From Algoriphagus faecimaris (GTDB lineage: Bacteria; Bacteroidota; Bacteroidia; Cytophagales; Cyclobacteriaceae), in assembly GCF_900101705.1 (NCBI RefSeq), contig NZ_FNAC01000001.1, positions 1 to 64,000 on the forward strand: DNA of 64,000 bases, in the 5' to 3' direction. A program made the translations under genes and the position numbers. Within the stretch, counting starts at the first letter, position 1; each line of letters opens with the position of its first letter. This document shows, in pieces, positions 45,238-57,900 of this stretch. A model generated the notes under the pieces. The model saw only the letters and a list, made by a program, of their open reading frames with translations, searched no databases and had not been told where the DNA came from.

Positions 45238-46398
45238 ATGAAAAAAAACCTGATGCTCCTTGTTCTATTTTGCTTTTCTCAAATTCTTTTGGGACAGGAA
45301 ACTTTGGTATTTGAGGCCGATAAAGAAGGACACGCCATTTACCGAATCCCCGCTATTATCAATTTAGCTAACGGAGATTTACTCGCTTTTGCAGAAGGCC
45401 GCGTAAATGGAAGCGATGATTTTGGGGACATCAACTTAGTCATGAAGCGAAGTAAAGATCAAGGTCTAAGTTGGTCTCAACTGGAAACCTTGGTTGACTA
45501 CGATAGTCTTCAAGCCGGCAATCCCGCACCAGTCGTCGATCTTCAAAATCCCGAGTATCCTGATGGGGTCATTTTTTTGTTTTACAACACTGGAAATAAT
45601 CATGAGTATGACATCCGGATGAACCGTGGAGTTCGAGAAACCTGGATGATCCAATCTTTTGATTTGGGAAAAAGCTGGACTGCCCCCAAAAATATCACCG
45701 CGCAGGTTCATCGCCCCAACAACCCTGATTTCAACCCTAATTATACTTTTCCGGAAGACTGGAGGCACTATGCCAATACTCCTGGACATGCTTTTCAATT
45801 TCAAAATGGCCCTCACAAAGGTAGAATCTACGTGGCCGCCAATCATTCGGCCGGTGATCCCATTTCCGATTGGTCTGATTATCAGGCTCATGGATTTTTC
45901 ACAGATGATCATGGCAAGACTTTCGACATTTCTGAATCTGTGAATTTTGGAGGTTCCAATGAATCCATCGCCGCTGAATTATCCAATGGTCGGATGATCA
46001 TGAGCAGTCGAAATCAAAAAGGAGATATTCGGAAGCGAATTCTATCGTATTCTTCTGACGGAGGTCAAACTTGGGATGAAAGTTACTTCGAGTCCCAACT
46101 CCCCGATCCAGTCTGTCAGGCTTCCATTTTGGATTTGGGAGAAAATGATGGAAAAACCATCCTCGCTCATTCCAATGCTGCAAGTGAAAACGAACGCAAT
46201 TTTCTAACGATCAAAATCAGCTATGATGAGGGAAAAAGCTGGACCAAAGACATTCTTATTGACTCGAAGGAAAATGCTGAAAAAAACGCTTGGACGGCTT
46301 ATTCTGATTTGGTAAATCTGGATGAGAACACTCTAGGCATTCTTTACGAGCAGGACAATTATCAGCAAATTGTATTTAAAACAGTGAAATGGAAATGA
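45238..46398 (+). CDS. Secreted exo-alpha-sialidase (GH33-like)
   Basis: This 386-residue enzyme has a signal peptide (LMLLVLFCFSQILLGQ), the RIP motif at about 36-38 (YRIPAI) and five Asp-box-like repeats (SKDQGLSW about 72, SFDLGKSW about 140, TDDHGKTF about 222, SSDGGQTW about 272, SYDEGKSW about 328). The likely catalytic Glu is in GGSNESIAAEL and the Tyr nucleophile in WTAYSDLVN. It removes terminal sialic acid, probably in the periplasm or outside. It is divergent from the sulfatase pair across a 206-bp spacer. Confidence 0.9.
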   Translation: MKKNLMLLVLFCFSQILLGQETLVFEADKEGHAIYRIPAIINLANGDLLAFAEGRVNGSDDFGDINLVMKRSKDQGLSWSQLETLVDYDSLQAGNPAPVVDLQNPEYPDGVIFLFYNTGNNHEYDIRMNRGVRETWMIQSFDLGKSWTAPKNITAQVHRPNNPDFNPNYTFPEDWRHYANTPGHAFQFQNGPHKGRIYVAANHSAGDPISDWSDYQAHGFFTDDHGKTFDISESVNFGGSNESIAAELSNGRMIMSSRNQKGDIRKRILSYSSDGGQTWDESYFESQLPDPVCQASILDLGENDGKTILAHSNAASENERNFLTIKISYDEGKSWTKDILIDSKENAEKNAWTAYSDLVNLDENTLGILYEQDNYQQIVFKTVKWK

Positions 46399-46460
46399 AG
46401 GCCATCCCCTCACCGTTGACGTGTTTGCCGTCCCGACCCATATAAATGGTGTTTCTTTCG

Positions 46461-46565
46461 AAGTGGGAGGTATCTCCACTTAGAGCAGGGCATTGTCTTA
46501 AAACCAATTTGGAATCTACCTTGAATTTAGCCGCAGTGGGCGGTGTCTCCACCGCCCACTTTTAG
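46461..46565 (+). terminator. Two REP-like palindromes, the second a strong terminator after the sialidase
   Basis: AGTGGGCGGTG (46535-46545) pairs perfectly with CACCGCCCACT (46550-46560) around TCTC, followed by TTTT. About 75 bp upstream, AAGTGGGAG (46461-46469) and CTCCACTT (46474-46481) form a smaller palindrome with the same design, GTGGG-GGT-TCTCCAC. The second can end sialidase transcription. The shared core suggests a repeat family. The 170-bp gap has no gene. Confidence 0.6.
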
Positions 46566-46568
46566 CAC

Positions 46569-48737
<2,169 letters not shown>

Positions 48738-48802
48738 TTACTGAAACCTTGTAGTCAGTTTTTAAAATTAGTAGATTTTCAGTACAAATTCAGCTTCAAA
48801 CT

Positions 48803-50260
48803 ATGAATATCAATAATTTATCCAAAGCAATCTTTCCGCTGGTATTACCTTTACTTTTCGGAATTTTTTCCTGCGAATCAGCCAAAACGGAAAGAGAAAA
48901 CGATACTCCAATTTCCCGGAAGGAGGAGATGCTCAAAAATTATGTTCAGGCAACTGATCCTAACTTCCGATTTGAACTGGTCCACTCTTCTCCTGGCGAA
49001 AAAGCGGATTTTCATGTCTTGAAAATGTATTCCCAACATTGGCTGACTGATAGCCTAGTCGATGAAACCGAATGGTGGCATTGGGTTTCGCTGATGGTTC
49101 CCAAGGAAACCGCATTTGAGACTGGCATGATGTGGATCGGAGGAGGAAGTAAAGATACTGCTATGCCTACAGCGCCGGATGCTTTAATCAGAGAGGCATC
49201 ACTTCAGACCAACTCAGTAGTTGCTCAGATTCACAATGTACCATTTCAGCCGATCACCTTTACTGGGGATGAATTTGGCGAGCGCTACGAGGATGCGATT
49301 ATTGCTTATGGTTGGCGCAAATTTCTGGAAGGCGGAGCCAAAGACGAGGATGCCATTTGGCTGGCAAGATTCCCGATGACTAAAGCCGTAAAATTGGCTA
49401 TGGATGCAGTGACAGAAGTGGTGAAGGAAAATTATGAATTGGAGCTAAAGCATTTCTTCGTCGGAGGAGCATCCAAGCGGGGATGGACGACTTGGACTAC
49501 AGCCGCTACCGATGACCGCGTGGTTGGGATTGCCCCAGTGGTTATTGACATGCTTAATCTAGAACCCTCATTTCAACATCATTGGAGAAATTATGGCTTC
49601 TGGGCTCCTGCGGTAAATGATTATGTGAGGGAAGGCATCATGGAATGGATGGGTACACCTGAGTTTGACCGAATGCTGGAGTTGACCGAACCCTATTCCT
49701 TTGTGGATGAATTGGATATTCCAAAATTGCTAATCAATGCGGCTGGGGACCAGTTTTTCCAACCCGACAGCTGGGAGTTTTATTGGAATGATTTAAAGGG
49801 AGAAAAACACATCCAATATGTACCCAACTTTGGTCATGATCTCCGTGAATCCGACGCCTTCCCCAATTTGATTTCCTTTTATACCTCAGTCCTGAATAAC
49901 CAAGATCGACCCGAATACCATTGGGAAGTAAGCGAGGAAAAAATTATCATCGAAACGCCTCAAGATCAGCTTCCGATTTCAGTCAAACTTTGGTCGGCTT
50001 ACAATCAATTTTCCAGAGATTTCAGAGTCGATGAATTCGGCCCCAACTGGGTGGCTGAAGAAATCAGCATGCCTGCTGAGGGGAAATTGGAAGTGCTCAT
50101 GAAATCCCCCGATCAAGGATTTCGAGCCTATTTTGTAGAAATGACTTTTGCAGGAAAAGCACCGCTAAAAGTCACTTCGGGAATTGAGGTTTTACCAAGA
50201 GATTATCCTTTTGATTCCTTTGAACCTAGTAAACAGCTGACAGCTCAAGAAAACAATTAA
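48803..50260 (+). CDS. PhoPQ-activated pathogenicity-related (PqaA-type) alpha/beta-hydrolase
   Basis: This 485-residue protein has a lipoprotein-like signal (VLPLLFGIFSCES, Cys about 24) and a PqaA-family hydrolase domain. Nucleophile motif GGASKRGWTTW, acid/base regions NAAGDQFFQPDSWEFY and VPNFGHDLRES are in the expected order. The catalytic reaction of the family is not well defined; a role as a secreted esterase or peptidase is plausible. It is 76 bp upstream of a Gfo/Idh/MocA gene, so an operon is likely, and divergent from GH97. Confidence 0.88.
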   Translation: MNINNLSKAIFPLVLPLLFGIFSCESAKTERENDTPISRKEEMLKNYVQATDPNFRFELVHSSPGEKADFHVLKMYSQHWLTDSLVDETEWWHWVSLMVPKETAFETGMMWIGGGSKDTAMPTAPDALIREASLQTNSVVAQIHNVPFQPITFTGDEFGERYEDAIIAYGWRKFLEGGAKDEDAIWLARFPMTKAVKLAMDAVTEVVKENYELELKHFFVGGASKRGWTTWTTAATDDRVVGIAPVVIDMLNLEPSFQHHWRNYGFWAPAVNDYVREGIMEWMGTPEFDRMLELTEPYSFVDELDIPKLLINAAGDQFFQPDSWEFYWNDLKGEKHIQYVPNFGHDLRESDAFPNLISFYTSVLNNQDRPEYHWEVSEEKIIIETPQDQLPISVKLWSAYNQFSRDFRVDEFGPNWVAEEISMPAEGKLEVLMKSPDQGFRAYFVEMTFAGKAPLKVTSGIEVLPRDYPFDSFEPSKQLTAQENN

Positions 50261-50336
50261 CCTTTGGTACCAAAAAAAGGCATTCGCTCAAAAGAATTAA
50301 TAACTTGTCCAATGAACACAAACCCTTTTTAAACCT

Positions 50337-51803
50337 ATGAAAAAACAAAACCCTGAATCCTCTGGCCAATCCAGAAGGGAATTTATCAAAAATGCCGCCA
50401 TGGCATCCTCCTTCCTCATCGTGCCCAGACATGTATTGGGTGGAGTAGGATATACTGCTCCTTCGGATCAGCTGAATCTGGCTGCCATCGGTGCAGGAGG
50501 TAAAGGTGCAAGCGATATAGAATTGGCTTCAGTCGGAGGCAGAGAACGCGTAGTTGCTCTTTGCGACGTAGATTTTTCCGGCTCCGCCAAAAGCTCCGTA
50601 GAGCGCTTTCCAAAAGCCAAGCTCTATGCCGACTATCGGGAAATGCTCGATAAGGAAACTGATATCGATGCAGTAACAATTTCCACTCCCGATCATGTAC
50701 ATGGTCCTGCTGCAAAATACGCCATGGAACGTGGAAAGCACGTCTATGTGCAAAAGCCTATGACCCACAATATCAGAGAAGCTAGAATGCTCACTGAAAT
50801 GGCCCGCTCCCAAAAAGTGGTTACTCAGATGGGAAATCAAGGCGGTTCCAATCCCCTACTCAAACTCGTACAGCAGTGGGTGGATGAAGACAGAATTGGG
50901 GCAGTTTCCAAAGTAGAAGTATGGACCAATCGTCCTGTATGGCCACAGGGTGGACCTTTCCCAAAGCCTGAGCCGGGCGCCAAACCTGATGCTTTGGATT
51001 GGGACTTGTGGTTGGGGCCAGCAGAGGATATTCCATTTACACCAAATCTCCACCCATTCAACTGGAGAGGATGGTGGGCTTATGGTACAGGAGCCTTGGG
51101 CGATGTAGGATGCCACTTAATTGATATCCCATTTAGAACGCTGGGATTGCATTATCCATTGGATGCGGAGTGCTCCGTAGGCTCTGTTTTTTCTCAGATG
51201 TGGACCCCGGATTATCATCCCGATGGCTGTCCAGCTTCTTCATTCATCACCCTGAATTTTTCGGCAACAGAAAAAAGCAAAAGCCCCATCAAAATGACTT
51301 GGATGGATGGTGGAATCAGACCTGCACATCCTGACATCATTCCAGCCAATGAAGATATCGGAGGAGCCAATTCGGCCAATGGTGTCTTGATCATCGGGGA
51401 AAAGGGAATTATTTCAACGAATATCAATGATTCTTCTCCTTTGATGCCAAAGCTTTATCTTAATGATGGAACCAAAGAAGAAGGGCCTCAAAATGAAGAA
51501 GGTTTGGAAAGAGAATATGGTCATCAGCGATTGTGGGTAGATGCTTGTAAGGCAGGGTTTGGCTCGACTGAGCATCAGGGACTTACTTCTTCTTTTGATT
51601 ATGCAGGACCTATGACAGAAACTGTTCTTATGGGAAATCTAGCGATAAGAAGCTACATGCTCAGAAGAGAAAACGCCCAAGGCCGTCAGGAATTCTTCGC
51701 TCGCAAAAAGCTCCTTTGGGACGGGGAAAACATGCGGATCACCAATTTGGAAGAAGCTAATCAGTTTGTCGGAAGAGAATACCGCCCAGGTTTTGAAGTT
51801 TAA
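50337..51803 (+). CDS. Tat-exported Gfo/Idh/MocA family oxidoreductase
   Basis: This 488-residue protein has a Tat motif (QSRREFIKNAAMASSFLIV) and Rossmann start NLAAIGAGGKGASD, the catalytic Lys in YVQKPMTHNIREA and the substrate loop WWAYGTGALGDVGCHLID. Similar secreted members are abundant in sugar-degrading Bacteroidota; some hydrolyse or epimerise glycosides through NAD-dependent chemistry. It follows the PqaA-type gene and is ended by a clear terminator. Substrate not assignable. Confidence 0.9.
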   Translation: MKKQNPESSGQSRREFIKNAAMASSFLIVPRHVLGGVGYTAPSDQLNLAAIGAGGKGASDIELASVGGRERVVALCDVDFSGSAKSSVERFPKAKLYADYREMLDKETDIDAVTISTPDHVHGPAAKYAMERGKHVYVQKPMTHNIREARMLTEMARSQKVVTQMGNQGGSNPLLKLVQQWVDEDRIGAVSKVEVWTNRPVWPQGGPFPKPEPGAKPDALDWDLWLGPAEDIPFTPNLHPFNWRGWWAYGTGALGDVGCHLIDIPFRTLGLHYPLDAECSVGSVFSQMWTPDYHPDGCPASSFITLNFSATEKSKSPIKMTWMDGGIRPAHPDIIPANEDIGGANSANGVLIIGEKGIISTNINDSSPLMPKLYLNDGTKEEGPQNEEGLEREYGHQRLWVDACKAGFGSTEHQGLTSSFDYAGPMTETVLMGNLAIRSYMLRRENAQGRQEFFARKKLLWDGENMRITNLEEANQFVGREYRPGFEV

Positions 51804-51821
51804 ATTCTTCCTATCAATTCA

Positions 51822-51855
51822 ACCAAAAGCCGTGTATTGCGGCTTTTGGTGTTTT
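51822..51855 (+). terminator. Terminator after the Tat-exported oxidoreductase gene
   Basis: ACCAAAAGCCG (51822-51832) pairs with CGGCTTTTGGT (51840-51850) around a seven-base loop, followed by GTTTT. It lies 19 bp after the stop codon. Confidence 0.85.
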
Positions 51856-51868
51856 AACCTAAAAAGAA

Positions 51869-52066
51869 ATGAATAAAAAAATACGCTATTGGGTTCAGTC
51901 TGTAGGCGGCTTGCTTTTGACTGGTACGGGCTTATCCATGTCTATTGATGCTGGGCTCAACAAACTTTCCGGAGATCCTTGGTTTTGGTATGGAACGGCA
52001 GGGCTAATTGTGTTTCAGGCAGGATTAAGCTTGGTAATTGACGGCCTTCGGTTTAAAGGGAAATAA
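51869..52066 (+). CDS. Small two-helix membrane protein
   Basis: This 65-residue protein has two predicted transmembrane helices (VQSVGGLLLTGTGLSMSI and FWYGTAGLIVFQAGLSLVI) with a short loop rich in Gly and Pro. Its TAA overlaps the ATG of the downstream oxidoreductase by one base (TAATG), good evidence for translation and coupling. No family recognised. Similar short proteins occur next to Gfo/Idh/MocA genes in Bacteroidota, so it may help localise the enzyme. Confidence 0.7.
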   Translation: MNKKIRYWVQSVGGLLLTGTGLSMSIDAGLNKLSGDPWFWYGTAGLIVFQAGLSLVIDGLRFKGK

Positions 52067-53070
52067 TGAAGAAATTTCAAGACTCGGAAGTTCGATGGGG
52101 TATCATCGGCGTAGGAAATGTCTGCGAAGTTAAGTCCGCTCCGGCGATGAACTTGGTTTCAAATTCTCGTTTGGTTGCCGTTATGCGCCGGGATGAAGCC
52201 AAAGTCAAGGATTACGCCCAGCGACATCAAGTGCCCAAGTGGTATATGGATGCAGAGGGTCTCATCAATGATCCAGAGGTGAATGCCATTTACATTGCTA
52301 CTCCCCCACATAAGCATTTGCACTACACCAAACTGGCTGCTGCCGCAGGGAAGCCTGTCTACGTAGAAAAACCCATGGCGCGTACCTATGCCGAATGCCA
52401 GGAAATGATTGAGGCTTGTGAACAGGCTGGAGTCGCCCTCTATGTAGCCTATTATCGAAGAGCACTTCCTCACTTCGTCAAAATCAAGGAATTAATCGAA
52501 CAGGGAGCAATCGGCAAAATTCGGACAGTGCATATTCAGATGCGACAGGAGGCAGAACCTGAAATCATCGCACAGTTGGAAAACAACTGGCGAGTGAATC
52601 CAGAAATCTCAGGAGGAGGATATTTTTACGATTTGGCCTCTCATCAAATGGATCTGATGGAGTTCTTTTTCGGAAAAATCGGCCATGCTTATGGCTACAA
52701 AACCAATCAAGCCGGACTTTATAAGGCAGAAGATCAGGTTGTCGGGGTTTTTGCTTTCAAAAACGGAATACTAGGCAGTGGCAATTGGTGTTTTACCTCT
52801 GCCAAAAGCACTCAACTTGATCTAGTGACGATAGAAGGAAGTGAGGGACAAATCAGTTTTGAGACTTTTGGGAAAGGAGAATTTACCCTGATCAAAGACT
52901 ATGAGCAACCTATACATTTTCAATTCGAACTTCCAGTCCACATTCAGCAGCCTTTGATCAAGTCGATCGTCGAGGATATTCTAGGGCAAGGTAGCTCTCC
53001 CAGCACGGGAATCTCGGGCTCTGGAGCCAATTGGATTTTAGAAAAAATGACCCAAAAAGCCATAAACTGA
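52066..53070 (+). CDS. Cytoplasmic Gfo/Idh/MocA family oxidoreductase
   Basis: This 334-residue protein has no signal peptide. The Rossmann fold begins VRWGIIGVGNVCEVKSAPA; the catalytic Lys lies in VYVEKPMARTYAEC and the substrate domain has GGGYFYDLASHQMDLMEF with the usual His. It resembles 1,5-anhydrofructose or inositol dehydrogenase-like enzymes. It is translationally coupled to the two-helix membrane protein upstream. The exact sugar is not known. Confidence 0.9.
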   Translation: MKKFQDSEVRWGIIGVGNVCEVKSAPAMNLVSNSRLVAVMRRDEAKVKDYAQRHQVPKWYMDAEGLINDPEVNAIYIATPPHKHLHYTKLAAAAGKPVYVEKPMARTYAECQEMIEACEQAGVALYVAYYRRALPHFVKIKELIEQGAIGKIRTVHIQMRQEAEPEIIAQLENNWRVNPEISGGGYFYDLASHQMDLMEFFFGKIGHAYGYKTNQAGLYKAEDQVVGVFAFKNGILGSGNWCFTSAKSTQLDLVTIEGSEGQISFETFGKGEFTLIKDYEQPIHFQFELPVHIQQPLIKSIVEDILGQGSSPSTGISGSGANWILEKMTQKAIN

Positions 53071-53439
53071 AAATTCTTAAGAGAAAATTAAGAAAAAAGG
53101 AAAAACCTAAAAACAGGGATTTTACGTTAAGTTTTTGAAGAAACATAAGAATCCTTTATAGATATTTTTACTTTGATTAGAATTACTTAATTAATATTTT
53201 TATTTAAGTTAGTATTTTTTAGATCTTATTTTATTTATAGTATTTTTTTTAATCGAACCTTAATTAAATTTTTTACGATAAACTAACTGAAGTCGAATCA
53301 ATTTTAAAGAAGATCGAAAAATTGGCTTGATTTTAGTTTTAGTATGCATGCATCCTTTATTCAGAAAAATGCATCTAATAAAGTAAGAGCAACCACTAAA
53401 CCTGTCCTAGTTTATTTGTCCAACTAAACCAAAGAAACC
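53071..53439. other. A/T-rich intergenic region without a gene
   Basis: This 369-bp spacer is very A/T-rich, with T-runs and TTAATTAA-like words, and no frame longer than a few codons that looks coding. ATGCATGCAT at 53345 and ATGCAT at 53370 are repeated palindromic words just before the DUF6600 gene and may be part of its promoter. Nothing else is recognised. Confidence 0.5.
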
Positions 53440-54828
53440 ATGAAAACTACACTTCTCCCCCGATGGATAGCAGCGCTCATGATGGGATTTATTTCCCTGG
53501 GCTTGCTTTCCCCAAAAGATGCGACTGCTGATAATTTTAGGGGCGTATCTTTTCAGGTATTTTATGACGAGCTCATGCCTTACGGTGATTGGGTCAGAGA
53601 TGCCAACCATGGCTATATCTGGCTTCCTGCTGTCAATGGGGATTTTCATCCTTATGGCACCAATGGGCACTGGGTCATGACTGAATTTGGTAACACCTGG
53701 GTCTCTTATTACGATTGGGGCTGGGCACCATTTCATTATGGTCGATGGTATTTTGATAATTACTATCAGAGTTGGGCTTGGATTCCCGGATATGACTGGG
53801 GGCCGGCATGGGTGAGTTGGAGAACAGGTGGTGGATATTACGGTTGGGCACCTTTGGGTCCTGGAGTGAGTATTTCCCTGAGAGTGAATATTCCAAGCAG
53901 GCATTGGGTATTTCTGCCTCATCGCAGGATGTATGATCCCTATGGCTGGAGGTATTATGCACCGCACCGCACTCGGGTCAGAATTATTAATCGAACCACC
54001 ATCATCAACAATACCGTGGTATACAATAACAACACCTATACCGCTGGTCCTAGCAGACGCGAGGTTGAGCAACTCACCAGAAGACGCGTAAATGTCTACA
54101 ATGTCAGACAAAGTGAGCGTCCCGGCAGAGCAAACCTAAGCAGAAACACCGTCGACCTTTACAGACCTGATCTCAATCAAAGAAGTAGAACTGCTGAAGC
54201 CAGACCTTCTAGGACCTTGGATGCTAATCAAGCCAGAAATAGAAGAGCGCCTGAAGCGGTGACACCAAGTCGAAGCAGAACTATGGATCGAGCTCCAGCC
54301 AATCAATCAGCTAATCCATCAGTGAGAAATAACACGGGAACCAACAGGACCACTTCGGGTGCATCTAGATCAGGAACTTTAGAAAACAGAAATAGCAATC
54401 CTAGAAATACAGATGTCAAAACCTTTGAAAGCAGGCCCTATGAAGCTCCAAGACAAAATGGAAGATCAATGCAAACTAGGACTACCCCTAGTCAGCGAGA
54501 AACCGTCAATAGGCCAAGCACTACTTCCCGTCAACCAGCTGTAAAATCCAGTCCATCAAGAAGTAGTCAGTCCACCTCGGTGAGAGTTCAGCAGCCTACT
54601 CGAAGCAGTACCGTCAAGAGAGCACCCGCTCCCACAAGACAGCAGCAGGTAAAATCAAGCCCTAGCTCACAGCGAAAAGTACAGTCTGCACCCTCTCGGA
54701 GCAACTCTAGGGTGAGCACCCCTGCCAAAAGCAATAGCAGAGTAAGTTCCCCCGCTAGAAGCTCCTCCACCAAAAAAGCTCCTGCTCGATCATCGGGAAG
54801 CGCTAGAGGAAACGGAAGAAACAACTAA
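53440..54828 (+). CDS. Secreted DUF6600 protein with long basic low-complexity tail
   Basis: This 462-residue protein has a signal peptide (LMMGFISLGLLSPKDATA), then a Trp/Tyr/Gly-rich DUF6600-like domain to about residue 180 (YDELMPYGDWVRDANHGYIW, SWAWIPGYDWGPAWVSW, YYGWAPLGPG). The rest, about 250 residues, is an Arg/Ser/Thr/Pro/Asn-rich disordered tail (for example RNRRAPEAVTPSRSRTMDRA) with a strongly basic charge. The tail could bind polyanions such as nucleic acids or surface polysaccharide. Function unknown. It is monocistronic and followed by a terminator. Confidence 0.85.
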   Translation: MKTTLLPRWIAALMMGFISLGLLSPKDATADNFRGVSFQVFYDELMPYGDWVRDANHGYIWLPAVNGDFHPYGTNGHWVMTEFGNTWVSYYDWGWAPFHYGRWYFDNYYQSWAWIPGYDWGPAWVSWRTGGGYYGWAPLGPGVSISLRVNIPSRHWVFLPHRRMYDPYGWRYYAPHRTRVRIINRTTIINNTVVYNNNTYTAGPSRREVEQLTRRRVNVYNVRQSERPGRANLSRNTVDLYRPDLNQRSRTAEARPSRTLDANQARNRRAPEAVTPSRSRTMDRAPANQSANPSVRNNTGTNRTTSGASRSGTLENRNSNPRNTDVKTFESRPYEAPRQNGRSMQTRTTPSQRETVNRPSTTSRQPAVKSSPSRSSQSTSVRVQQPTRSSTVKRAPAPTRQQQVKSSPSSQRKVQSAPSRSNSRVSTPAKSNSRVSSPARSSSTKKAPARSSGSARGNGRNN

Positions 54829-54844
54829 TCAATCAATATAAATG

Positions 54845-54877
54845 AAAAGCCATCTCAAAATTTGAGATGGCTTTTTT
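54845..54877 (+). terminator. Terminator after the DUF6600 gene
   Basis: AAAAGCCATCTCAAA (54845-54859) pairs with TTTGAGATGGCTTTT (54861-54875), followed by further T residues. It is 16 bp after the stop codon. Confidence 0.85.
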
Positions 54878-54955
54878 GATTTCTATTCCTTGTCTTTCTT
54901 TGATTTGCCCAAAATTCAGCTCAATTCCCTAACTTAAAGCCAAAACCACCTAATT

Positions 54956-57900
54956 ATGAAGAAAAGCATCTTTGTGGTCTTTGCCTTTATCATCTTTGAG
55001 GCAATGGGCCAAATCAACTTTGACCAAAATCTCCCTATCAAATACCGCAATATCGGTCCCTTTCGAGGTGGCCGTTCTGTAACTGCCACGGGGGTAGTCA
55101 ATGATCCTTTGACCTACTACTTCGGCACCACAGGAGGAGGCATCTGGAAAACCTCCGATGCAGGTCAGCATTGGGAGAATATTTCGGATGGATTTTTTAC
55201 CACAGGTTCGGTAGGAGCCGTAGCGGTAGCCGAAAGCAACCCCAATATCGTCTATGTAGGCATGGGTGAGCACGCTCCAAGAGGCGTTATGACCTCCTAC
55301 GGTGACGGAGTTTATAAATCCACCGATGCCGGCGAAACTTGGAAAAAACTCGGCTTGGAAAAAACAGAACATATTTCCAGGATTCAGATTCACCCAAGTA
55401 ATCCAGACGTGGTTTATGTGGCCGCTCAGGGTGCTCTGAATGCCCCCAATCCAGATCGAGGAGTCTATAAATCCGTGGACGGTGGCGAGACTTGGGAGAA
55501 AATTCTTTTTGTGGATGAAAAAACCGGAGCAGTTGAGCTCAGCATGGATATGAATACACCTGAGGTCCTCTATGCCGCCATGTGGGAGCATCAGCGATTA
55601 CCCTGGCAGGTAAAGTCCGGTGGTCCGGGCTCAGGAATGTATAAATCTACCGACTCAGGCCAAACTTGGAAGAAAATCGAAAATGGATTACCCCGAGAAA
55701 AAGGCAAAATGGCTATTTCCGTTTCTCGCGCAAATCCCAATAAAGTTTATGCTTTGGTGGAAAGCGACACTTACAAGGATCTGGGCGGACTCTTCGTGTC
55801 CAACGACGCAGGCGAAAGCTGGACCTTAGTTAATAAAGATAATCGCCTAACCCAAAGGGCTTGGTATTACATCGAGGTCTTTGCCGACCCCAATGATGAA
55901 AATACGGTTTGGGTACAGAGTGCTCCCATGCTGAAGTCCTTTGATGGAGGAAAAACTTTTGAAGCTATAGACGGAGCACATGGAGACTATCACGATTTAT
56001 GGATCAATCCGAAAAACTCCAAAAACATGATTTTGGCGGACGATGGTGGTGGCTCCATCACTTTTAATGGGGGCAAAACTTGGTCCACTCAGAACAACAT
56101 GCCTACTGCGCAATTTTATCGGATCAATACCGACAATCAATTTCCCTACCGTATCTATGCCGGACAGCAGGACAATACTTCACTGGTGATTTCCAGTATG
56201 GCCCTGGGAAGAGGTACGATTACCCAAGAGCATTGGAATTATTCCGCGGGTGGTGAAAGTGCCTTCTTGGCTTTTGATCCGGATGACCCGAGATATGTAC
56301 TGGGAGGAAGCTATCAAGGAACGATCGAAGTACTAGACATGCAAACCAAAGGCTCTACTAGCATCATGTCGGCCCCCATTCAATACCTAGGCATGAGTGC
56401 TGAGGATATGAAATACCGCTTCAATTGGAATGCGCCAATCATCTGGTCTCAGCATGAACCAAATACCTTTTACCATGCTGCCCAAGTACTACTCAAAACT
56501 CAGGATATGGGCCAAACCTGGACGGAAGTATCTCCGGATTTGACCCGAAATGAAAAAGAAAAACAAGGAACTCCCGGCGTGCCATTTACCAATGAAGCTG
56601 TAGGGGCAGAAAATTATGGCACCATTGCTTATGTGATGGAGTCTCCTCATGAGGCTGGAGTGATCTGGACAGGAAGTGATGATGGCTTGGTTCACCTGAC
56701 CCGAGACAATGGAAAAACTTGGGCCAATGTCACGCCAAAAGGCATGCAGGAAACGCTTGTCAATGCCATTGAGGTTTCTCCACATGATCCCGCTACAGCC
56801 TATATCGCCACGACACGTTACAAATTCAACGATTATACGCCTGCCCTTTACAAAACTACCGATTATGGAAAGTCCTGGACCAAGATTTCGGAGGGAATTC
56901 CTTACGGCGCATTCACCCGCGTGGTTAGGGAAGACACAAAGAAGAAAGACCTGCTTTTCGCTGGTACCGAGCAGGGGATGTACCTTTCACGAGATGGAGG
57001 ATCCAACTGGGAGTCTTTCCAGCTTAATCTTCCGATCACTCCAATTACGGATCTGAAAGTTGCTCATGATGACTTGATCGTGGCAACATCAGGCCGATCC
57101 TTTTGGATCTTGGACGAACTGAATGTAGTACGTGAATTACAAAATGAAGTCAATCAAATAACCCTCTACACACCAGAAGATGCACTTTTGGGCAATTGGT
57201 ACTCTTCGATGAATGGAGGAAACTTGGACGACTTTACCGGCATGCATCCCACCGAGGGCTTAAACCCTGCTAATGGCATGGTGATCCATTATGATTTGCC
57301 GGAGAATTTTAATGATAGTACAGAATTGACTTTAGAAATCTTGGACTCCCAAGGCAAGCTGATTCGTAAAATCAGCTCCAAAAGAGACCCGAATGCCAGA
57401 ACTTGGGCCGGCGGACCTCCTTTGGAACCTACTATTTCTACGCGAAAAGGACTGAACCGCTTTGTTTGGGACTTGCGCTATCCTACTATGCCCGGTATTC
57501 CGGGTGCTTACATCGAATCAAGCTACCGAGGGCATAAAGCCATACCGGGAACTTATACCATCCGACTAAGTGGAGAAGGAATGACAGCCGAATCCAAAGC
57601 CCAAATCAAGGATATCCCTGCTTACAATTTGAGCCAAGCGGACTATCAGGCCTATCATGAATGGATGAGTCAATTGGAAGCTGATGTAACTAGCATGCAT
57701 ACCCTAGTGAATACCGCCAAGGACTACCAAGACCAACTCGCCACACTCCTGAAAAAGCTGGAAGGCAAAAAAGAATATTCTTCTCTGAAAAAGGAGGGCG
57801 AAAAACTTCTCGAAGAACTGAAAGCCTGGGATGAGGAGATGATTCAGCGCCGATCTACGGCCTATGACGATGTGGAGAATTTTCCCAATAAGTTTACCGC

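Noticed and set aside
53407-54111. 234-residue reading frame on the minus strand
   Set aside because: It lies opposite the DUF6600 gene, whose codon bias explains it; it shows no start context or family match.
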